Positions 27,129 to 32,401 of a DNA stretch of 32,401 bases are shown piece after piece. The position numbers and the translations under genes are program-made. The stretch spans positions 1 to 32,401 of the forward strand of contig RHFB01000042.1 in NCBI GenBank assembly GCA_003724285.1. The letters are read 5' to 3'. Every line of letters begins with the position of its first letter. Positions within the stretch are counted from its first letter, which is position 1. The notes beneath the pieces are model-generated. The model saw only the letters and a program-made list of their open reading frames with translations. It searched no databases and was not told the origin of the DNA. This DNA comes from Nitrosopumilus sp. H13 (GTDB lineage: Archaea; Thermoproteota; Nitrososphaeria; Nitrososphaerales; Nitrosopumilaceae).

Positions 27129-27368
27129 CTAGTGCTGTCCCTCGATACCCATGAGGGTAAGAGTGGACCTTATCTTTGGAATTTTTCTTATCTTCCATGT
27201 GATGATCTCGCGGAGCGTCTCGACCTGGGCTGATTCTACCTTTGCAAGTATGTCATAGGCTCCAAACGTGCCGTGCACCTCGCCTACCCCCTCGATCGAC
27301 TTTAGTTCGGCAATTACCGCCTCTTCAGATCCAAGCTCGCAGTTTATGAGGACGTATGCGGCAGCCAT
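27129..27368 (-). CDS. Stand-alone Lrp/AsnC ligand-binding (RAM) domain protein
   Basis: MAAAYVLINCELGSEEAVIAELKSIEGVGEVHGTFGAYDILAKVESAQVETLREIITWKIRKIPKIRSTLTLMGIEGQH. ATG at 27368; no DNA-binding domain. Confidence 0.9.
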   Translation of the reverse strand: MAAAYVLINCELGSEEAVIAELKSIEGVGEVHGTFGAYDILAKVESAQVETLREIITWKIRKIPKIRSTLTLMGIEGQH

Positions 27369-27456
27369 TGATCTCCATCCATGCGCTAGACTGGGCCTGC
27401 AGATATATAAGAATGGCCCGGAATGCGCGACGATTTGGCTCGCCATGCCCGCACAA

Positions 27457-28419
27457 TCATGAACATGTGTATGCCTGGCGCATTATCTTTTCGAGCTGCC
27501 CCACATCCTGCGAGGAGCTTATCTGCGCGCGCAGCCTTGGGGCACCCCTAATCCCGCGGATGAACCGGACTGCCTGCGTCTTTATGTTGGCAAATTTGAT
27601 CCTGTACCCGGTCGTAAGATGCAGGTACTCAAAGAACGCATCAAGCCTGTCAGAAAACGAGTACTCGGAGTACGAGCCGGTCTTGAGATAGTCGTTTATC
27701 TGCTCAAAGAGAAACGGGTTTCCCATTGCGCCGCGTCCTATCATGACATAGTCGCATCCTGTTTGCTCGAGCATCCGGGCCGCGTCCTCGGGGGACAGAA
27801 TGTCCCCGTTTCCTACTATGGGGATGCCTGCAACCTCCTTTAGCTCGCGTATCAGATCCCAGTCGGCGCTCCCAGAGTATCCCTGGCTTACCGTCCTTGG
27901 ATGAAGCGTGATCATCTCTATTCCCTCGGACTCTGCAACCTCTGCCACGTCCAAGAACAGGCGCCTCTCAGAGCTGGTGACGCCCGCCCTGATCTTGAGC
28001 GTGACGGGTTTTCTGACAGAGCTTACAAGCGTGGAGAATATCTGCCTGGTAAGATCCACCTCTTGGAGCAGCGCGCCCCCCGCCATCTGGCTGGTGATGT
28101 GCGGCGCCGGGCAGCCCATGTTGTAGTCGATCACGTCAAAGTACGGCTCTACTATCCGGGCCGCCTTTTTGAGCGCGTCAAGATCAGAGCCGAACAGCTG
28201 GACTGACAGCGGCCTTTCCATTTCAGAGAACTCGATGAACTCCTGTATGGTGGCAGAGGCCTCGCAAAGCTGCCGCTCCTTTGCAATGATGCTGTGAATG
28301 CTGGTAAACTCGGTGACTACCAGTCCCGCCCCCTTTTGCCTGCACTGGAGCCTCAGGGCCGGATCACTTACGCCTGCCATAGGGGCAAGAAACGCCCTGC
28401 TTGAAAATTTTGGAAGCAT
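27457..28419 (-). CDS. dus: tRNA-dihydrouridine synthase
   Basis: AFLAPMAGVSDPALR, FDVIDYNMGCPAPHITSQMAGGALLQ, PVTLKIRAG, VGNGDILSPEDAARMLEQTGCDYVMIGRGAMGNPFLF are Dus signatures. Confidence 0.95.
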   Translation of the reverse strand: MLPKFSSRAFLAPMAGVSDPALRLQCRQKGAGLVVTEFTSIHSIIAKERQLCEASATIQEFIEFSEMERPLSVQLFGSDLDALKKAARIVEPYFDVIDYNMGCPAPHITSQMAGGALLQEVDLTRQIFSTLVSSVRKPVTLKIRAGVTSSERRLFLDVAEVAESEGIEMITLHPRTVSQGYSGSADWDLIRELKEVAGIPIVGNGDILSPEDAARMLEQTGCDYVMIGRGAMGNPFLFEQINDYLKTGSYSEYSFSDRLDAFFEYLHLTTGYRIKFANIKTQAVRFIRGIRGAPRLRAQISSSQDVGQLEKIMRQAYTCS

Positions 28420-28422
28420 GTC

Positions 28423-30591
28423 CTAGCTGTCCGGGCAGCCGTCAGTATCTGCATCGCCGTCATAGTCTTCTGGCTCTGCAGGACACAGATCTGCGCTGTC
28501 GAGGATGCCGTCTAGGTCGCTATCATGTATGAATCTGCGCTGCTCTGGAATCGTGTCGGGACAGCCGTCAGTATCCCTGAACTTGTTCCATGTCTCGGGG
28601 CTTGTCGGGCACGAATCCTCGTGGTCGTAGTGGCCGTCGCCGTCGGCATCAAACCTGGTGGGAGCAGTCGGCTCTGCGCCCTTTACATCAGGGCAGCCGT
28701 CCCAGTCAAGATAGCCGTTAAAGTTTTCTGCCTCGTCAATGCATATGTCGCGCCTGTCATCAATTCCGTCATTGTCAGTATCAGGGAACGTAAACTGCCG
28801 CACATCGACTGGCTGCGTGTCGGGGCAGCCGTCAGAGTCCTCAAGCCCGTTGTACACCTCGGATTCAAGCGGGCAGGAGTCAAGATCATCGATTATGCCG
28901 TCAGAGTCAGAGTCAAGTGTGGATTTAAAGCCGTCCGGGCAGCCGTCCTTGTCATCTACTCCGTTGAATGTCTCCGGCTGGCCGGGACACAGATCCACGT
29001 TGTCAGCGATGCCGTCAGAGTCAGAGTCAAACGCAGGCCGGTTGGCTGCCGCATAGTCCGGGCAGCCGTCCTCGTCCTGGATTCTGTTGTATGTCTCCCT
29101 TGCAAAGGGGCACTCGTCTACGTTGTCAATCACGCCGTCAAAATCGGCGTCTCCAAACGAGTCATATACCTGACGGTCCGGGCAGCCGTCCTCGTCATGG
29201 AATCCGTTGTGTACTTCTGCAATTAACGGACATTCGTCATTGTGGTCTGGCACACCGTCAAAATCGGCGTCTGGCGCGGCTGGAGTCGTCACGCCTTTCA
29301 CGTCGGGGCAGCCGTCCCAGTCAAGATACTCGTTATAGTTTTCTGCCTCGTCAATGCACGAGTCGCGCCTGTCCTCTATTCCGTCGCCGTCTGCATCGGG
29401 GAACGCGAACTGGGTCAGCAGGGTCTCTGTGGCATCGGGGCAGCCGTCGCGGTCATGGAGGCCGTTGTATTTTTCAGGCTCTAACGGACACTGGTCGGCA
29501 TTATCGGGGATTCCGTCCTGGTCCACGTCCTTTAGGGTGTATGCGTCATCGGGGCAGCCGTCTTTGTCGTCGATTCCGTTGGGCGTCTCTGGCTGGCCGG
29601 GGCAAGAATCAATGTCGTCTCTGATTCCGTCGCCGTCAGAGTCAAATGCAAGTTTGTTGACAGATATTTGATCCGGACAGCCGTCCTCGTCCTGGAATTT
29701 GTTATAGGTCTCCTTTGAGTTGGGACACACGTCAAGCAGATCCGTGATACCATCAGAGTCAGAGTCAGACACTGTGGAAGGCAGTACACGGGCCACGTCC
29801 GGGCAGCCGTCAGAGTCCTCAAACTTGTTATAGTTCTCGCGCTCTAGAGGGCACTCATCAACAGAGTCAATTATCGAGTCATAGTCGGTGTCTATCTCGC
29901 TGGATTTAACACCTGCCGTGTCGGGGCAGCCGTCCCAGTCAAGATAGCCGTTAAAGTTTTCTGCCTCGTCAATGCACACATCCCACCTGTCATCAATTCC
30001 GTCATTGTCCGTATCAGGGAACGTAAACTGCCGTACATCGACTGGCGGCGTGTCGGGGCAGCCGTCAGAGTCAAGATATCTGTTGTACGTCTCTGATTCA
30101 AGCGGGCATGTATCTGCACCATCAGATATGCCGTCCCGGTCGACGTCCGGAATCGAGTTGATGTCATCGGGGCAGCCGTCCTTGTCATCTACGCCGTTGA
30201 ATGTCTCTGGCTGGCCGGGGCACAAGTCAAGATAGTCCGGGTACCCATCGGCGTCAGAGTCTGCAATGCCCTTGCCGTCTGCGGCAGAAACATCCGGGCA
30301 GCCGTCCTCGTCGTCTACGCGGTTGTAAGTCTCCTTTACGGTGGGGCAGTCATCTATGTGGTCCTGAATCCCGTCAAAGTCAGTGTCATACCACGGGACA
30401 AAGTCGGCGGGACAGCCGTCTATGTTGTTACCGTACTGGGGATCATAATCCTCGAGCAGGTGGGGGCAGCGGTCCATGCCGTTTGGAACCCCGTCGCCGT
30501 CAGAATCAAGCACCTCTGCTGCATGCGCGCCCTGCATCATGCCTACTGTGGCTATCAGGAGCATCATGCCTAGAATGCGGTATCGTCTCAT
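28423..30591 (-). CDS. Secreted thrombospondin type 3-like Asp-rich (Ca2+-binding) repeat protein 1
   Basis: ATG at 30591: MRRYRILGMMLLIATVGMMQGAHAAEVLDSDGDGVPNG... with signal peptide, then 17 units ending DGCPD/DGCPA. The track N-terminus (to 30969) is an out-of-frame reading of the neighbouring repeat gene. Confidence 0.92.
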   Translation of the reverse strand: MRRYRILGMMLLIATVGMMQGAHAAEVLDSDGDGVPNGMDRCPHLLEDYDPQYGNNIDGCPADFVPWYDTDFDGIQDHIDDCPTVKETYNRVDDEDGCPDVSAADGKGIADSDADGYPDYLDLCPGQPETFNGVDDKDGCPDDINSIPDVDRDGISDGADTCPLESETYNRYLDSDGCPDTPPVDVRQFTFPDTDNDGIDDRWDVCIDEAENFNGYLDWDGCPDTAGVKSSEIDTDYDSIIDSVDECPLERENYNKFEDSDGCPDVARVLPSTVSDSDSDGITDLLDVCPNSKETYNKFQDEDGCPDQISVNKLAFDSDGDGIRDDIDSCPGQPETPNGIDDKDGCPDDAYTLKDVDQDGIPDNADQCPLEPEKYNGLHDRDGCPDATETLLTQFAFPDADGDGIEDRRDSCIDEAENYNEYLDWDGCPDVKGVTTPAAPDADFDGVPDHNDECPLIAEVHNGFHDEDGCPDRQVYDSFGDADFDGVIDNVDECPFARETYNRIQDEDGCPDYAAANRPAFDSDSDGIADNVDLCPGQPETFNGVDDKDGCPDGFKSTLDSDSDGIIDDLDSCPLESEVYNGLEDSDGCPDTQPVDVRQFTFPDTDNDGIDDRRDICIDEAENFNGYLDWDGCPDVKGAEPTAPTRFDADGDGHYDHEDSCPTSPETWNKFRDTDGCPDTIPEQRRFIHDSDLDGILDSADLCPAEPEDYDGDADTDGCPDS
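28740..30003. repeat. 615/618-bp super-repeat inside TSP3-like gene 1
   Basis: The once-per-super-repeat CIDEAEN segment (DNA gcctcgtcaatgca...) has its anchor at 28740, 29355 and 29973: spacings 615 and 618 bp. Confidence 0.9.
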
Positions 30592-30643
30592 CTCTGATCC
30601 AGCTGGAGCAAAGTATCTATTAAACTTCACGTCATCACCGTCT

Positions 30644-32401
30644 TTATGGATCCGGACAGCCGTCCTCGTCGGCATCCCCGTCAAAGTCCTCCGGCTCTGT
30701 AGGACACAAGTCGTTGTTGTTGAGCAGGCCGTCAAGATCAGAGTCATGCACAAAGCGTTGCTGTTCGGGAGCGATGTCGGGGCAGCCGTCAGAGTCAAAG
30801 TACTTGTTCCATGTCTCGGGGCTTGTCGGGCACGAGTCTTCCGCGTCTGGGTAGCCATCCCTGTCAGAGTCGGCGTATGTGGGAATAGACGGCTCTGCAC
30901 CTCTTGTGTCGGGGCAGCCGTCCCAGTCAAGATAGCCGTTGTGGTTCTCAGGCTTGTCAATGCATACATCCCGCCTGTCCTCTATTCCGTCGCCGTCAGT
31001 ATCGGGAAACGCAAACTGGGGCAGTGCAGTCTGCGTCTTGTCGGGGCAGCCGTCTGAATCATCAAGTCCGTTGTAGACTTCGGGCTGGTTCGGGCACGCA
31101 TCTAGCGGGTCGGAGATTCCGTCTGAATCTGCATCCCTAGAGGTGAGTGTGCTGTCCGGGCAGCCGTCTGAATCATCAAGGCCGTTGTAGACTTCGGGCT
31201 GGCCTGGGCACAGATCGACGCTGTCTGCGATCGCGTCGCCGTCAGAGTCGGCCTCTAGCTTGTTGTCTGCCACCACGTCGGGGCAGCCGTCTGCGTCCTG
31301 GAAAAAGTTGTATGTCTCTTTTAGCGCGGGACATGCATCCACGTTATCAAACAGTCCGTCACCGTCGCTGTCTCTTATTATGCTGTGCTCTACGCTGTCG
31401 GGGCAGCCGTCCTCGTCCTGGAATCCGTTGTGTATTTCTGCAGTGTCAGGGCATTGGTCAAGTGAATCGAGGATGCCGTCATAATCGGCATCAATGTTCA
31501 CATTGGCAGATATGCCTTTTACGTCGGGGCAGCCGTCCCAGTCAAGATAGTCGTTATAGTTTTCTGCCTCGTCAATGCATACATCCCGCCTGTCCTCTAT
31601 TCCGTCATTGTCCGTATCTGGGAACTCGTATTGCTTTGTTACAATCTCTGCCACGTCTGGACACCCGTCTGAATCCTCAAACTTGTTATAGTTTTCAGGC
31701 TCTGCGGGGCACTGATCCACTGCATCTGGGATTCCGTCTGAATCAGAGTCCGGGATCGCCTCAGAGTCTTCCGGGCAGCCGTCGTCGTCCTGGAATCCGT
31801 TGTAGACTTCGGGCTGGCCTGGGCATAGATCAACGCTGTCTGCGATCGCGTCGCCGTCAGAGTCGGCCTCTAGCTTGTTGTCTGCCACCACATCGGGGCA
31901 ACCGTCTGAATCATCAAGGCCGTTGTACGTCTCCGAGCTGTACGGACAGGCGTCGTCTGGATCTGGTATTCCATCTGCATCAATGTCATGTACTATCAAG
32001 AGTCTTAGTGTATCCGGACAGCCGTCTGAATCCTCAAACTTGTTATAGTTTTCGCGCTCTAGCGGGCAAGAGTCTCTGTCGTCTGATATTCCGTCAAAGT
32101 CGGCATCAGGCTTGTCGCCTGCGCTGGTTCCCATTACGTCGGGGCAGCCGTCGCGGTCAAGATAGTCGTTATAGTTTTCTGCCTCGTCAATGCATACATC
32201 CCGCCTGTCCTCTATTCCGTCACCGTCAGTATCGGGAAATGTGAACTGGGACAGTGCAGTCTGTGTCTTGTCGGGACAGCCGTCTGAATCATCAAGTCCG
32301 TTGTAGACTTCGGGCTGGTTCGGGCACTGATCCACTGCATCTGGGATTCCGTCTGAATCAGAGTCCGGGATCGCCTCAGAGTCTTCCGGGCAGCCGTCGT
32401 C
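30644..32401 (-). CDS. Thrombospondin type 3-like Asp-rich repeat protein 2 (5' end beyond window)
   Basis: Tandem DxDxDGIxDxxDxCPxxxExYNxxxDxDGCPD units; reading frame still open at the window end, so the gene is truncated. Confidence 0.92.
   Translation of the reverse strand, partial: DDGCPEDSEAIPDSDSDGIPDAVDQCPNQPEVYNGLDDSDGCPDKTQTALSQFTFPDTDGDGIEDRRDVCIDEAENYNDYLDRDGCPDVMGTSAGDKPDADFDGISDDRDSCPLERENYNKFEDSDGCPDTLRLLIVHDIDADGIPDPDDACPYSSETYNGLDDSDGCPDVVADNKLEADSDGDAIADSVDLCPGQPEVYNGFQDDDGCPEDSEAIPDSDSDGIPDAVDQCPAEPENYNKFEDSDGCPDVAEIVTKQYEFPDTDNDGIEDRRDVCIDEAENYNDYLDWDGCPDVKGISANVNIDADYDGILDSLDQCPDTAEIHNGFQDEDGCPDSVEHSIIRDSDGDGLFDNVDACPALKETYNFFQDADGCPDVVADNKLEADSDGDAIADSVDLCPGQPEVYNGLDDSDGCPDSTLTSRDADSDGISDPLDACPNQPEVYNGLDDSDGCPDKTQTALPQFAFPDTDGDGIEDRRDVCIDKPENHNGYLDWDGCPDTRGAEPSIPTYADSDRDGYPDAEDSCPTSPETWNKYFDSDGCPDIAPEQQRFVHDSDLDGLLNNNDLCPTEPEDFDGDADEDGCPDP
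30961..32401. repeat. 615-bp super-repeat inside TSP3-like gene 2
   Basis: tgcatacatcccgcctgtcctctattccgtc occurs at 30961, 31576 and 32191 (615-bp spacing). Block beginning actgatccactgcatctgggattccgtctgaatcagag occurs at 31711 and 32326; gtagacttcgggctggcctggg at 31187 and 31802. Confidence 0.93.

Noticed and set aside
30592-30969. N-terminal extension of ORF 28423..30969
   Set aside because: It is an out-of-frame reading of the downstream end of the second TSP3-like gene (TLTAAPT-type repeats). The real start is the signal-peptide Met at 30591.
31147-32244. 365-aa plus-strand ORF over the repeat genes (and similar ORFs 28525-29226, 28968-29624, 30476-31057)
   Set aside because: Antisense open frames produced by in-phase 123-bp repeats with no stop codons. 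Their translations are low-complexity Arg/Cys/Ser-rich mirror images of the TSP3 repeats.
28423-32401. CRISPR array suggested by regularly repeated cggggcagccgtc-type motifs
   Set aside because: The 123-bp period keeps a protein reading frame encoding DGCPD units; repeats are degenerate at codon third positions and there are no unique spacers.
1-32401. tRNA or rRNA genes
   Set aside because: Reading the intergenic spacers showed no convincing GTTCRANNC-type T-arm in a cloverleaf context and no rRNA-like blocks. A tRNAscan/Rfam run would be needed to exclude them formally.

Overview
This 32.4 kb window comes from an ammonia-oxidising Thaumarchaeota/Nitrososphaerota (marine Group I.1a-like). 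The mostly GC-rich sequence and gene content fit Cenarchaeum symbiosum or a close relative; that assignment is inferred from protein similarity recalled from memory. The core is an ammonia monooxygenase locus: amoA, amoX and amoC on the minus strand, divergent amoB on the plus strand, and two small co-oriented membrane proteins nearby that are candidates for the recently described extra archaeal AMO subunits. Housekeeping genes follow: rps15, a RecJ/DHH protein, pcc1, serS, rps3ae, an exosome-associated-type protein, geranylgeranyl reductase, MoxR+VWA, a PLP enzyme, ASCH, tbp, a PII-like protein, a RAM domain protein and dus. A type III restriction-modification island interrupts the translation cluster. 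It has a strikingly AT-rich mod centre, a Res subunit ending in a four-Cys zinc-ribbon, an AbrB-like small ORF missing from the supplied ORF track, a long near-perfect hairpin and a gene relic. The window ends in two tandem secreted thrombospondin-type-3-like Asp-rich repeat proteins. Both show hierarchical periodicity: ~41-aa units arranged in 5-unit, ~205-aa (615-bp) super-repeats. The left end holds internally duplicated secreted proteins and an apparently solitary Dam-type methyltransferase.
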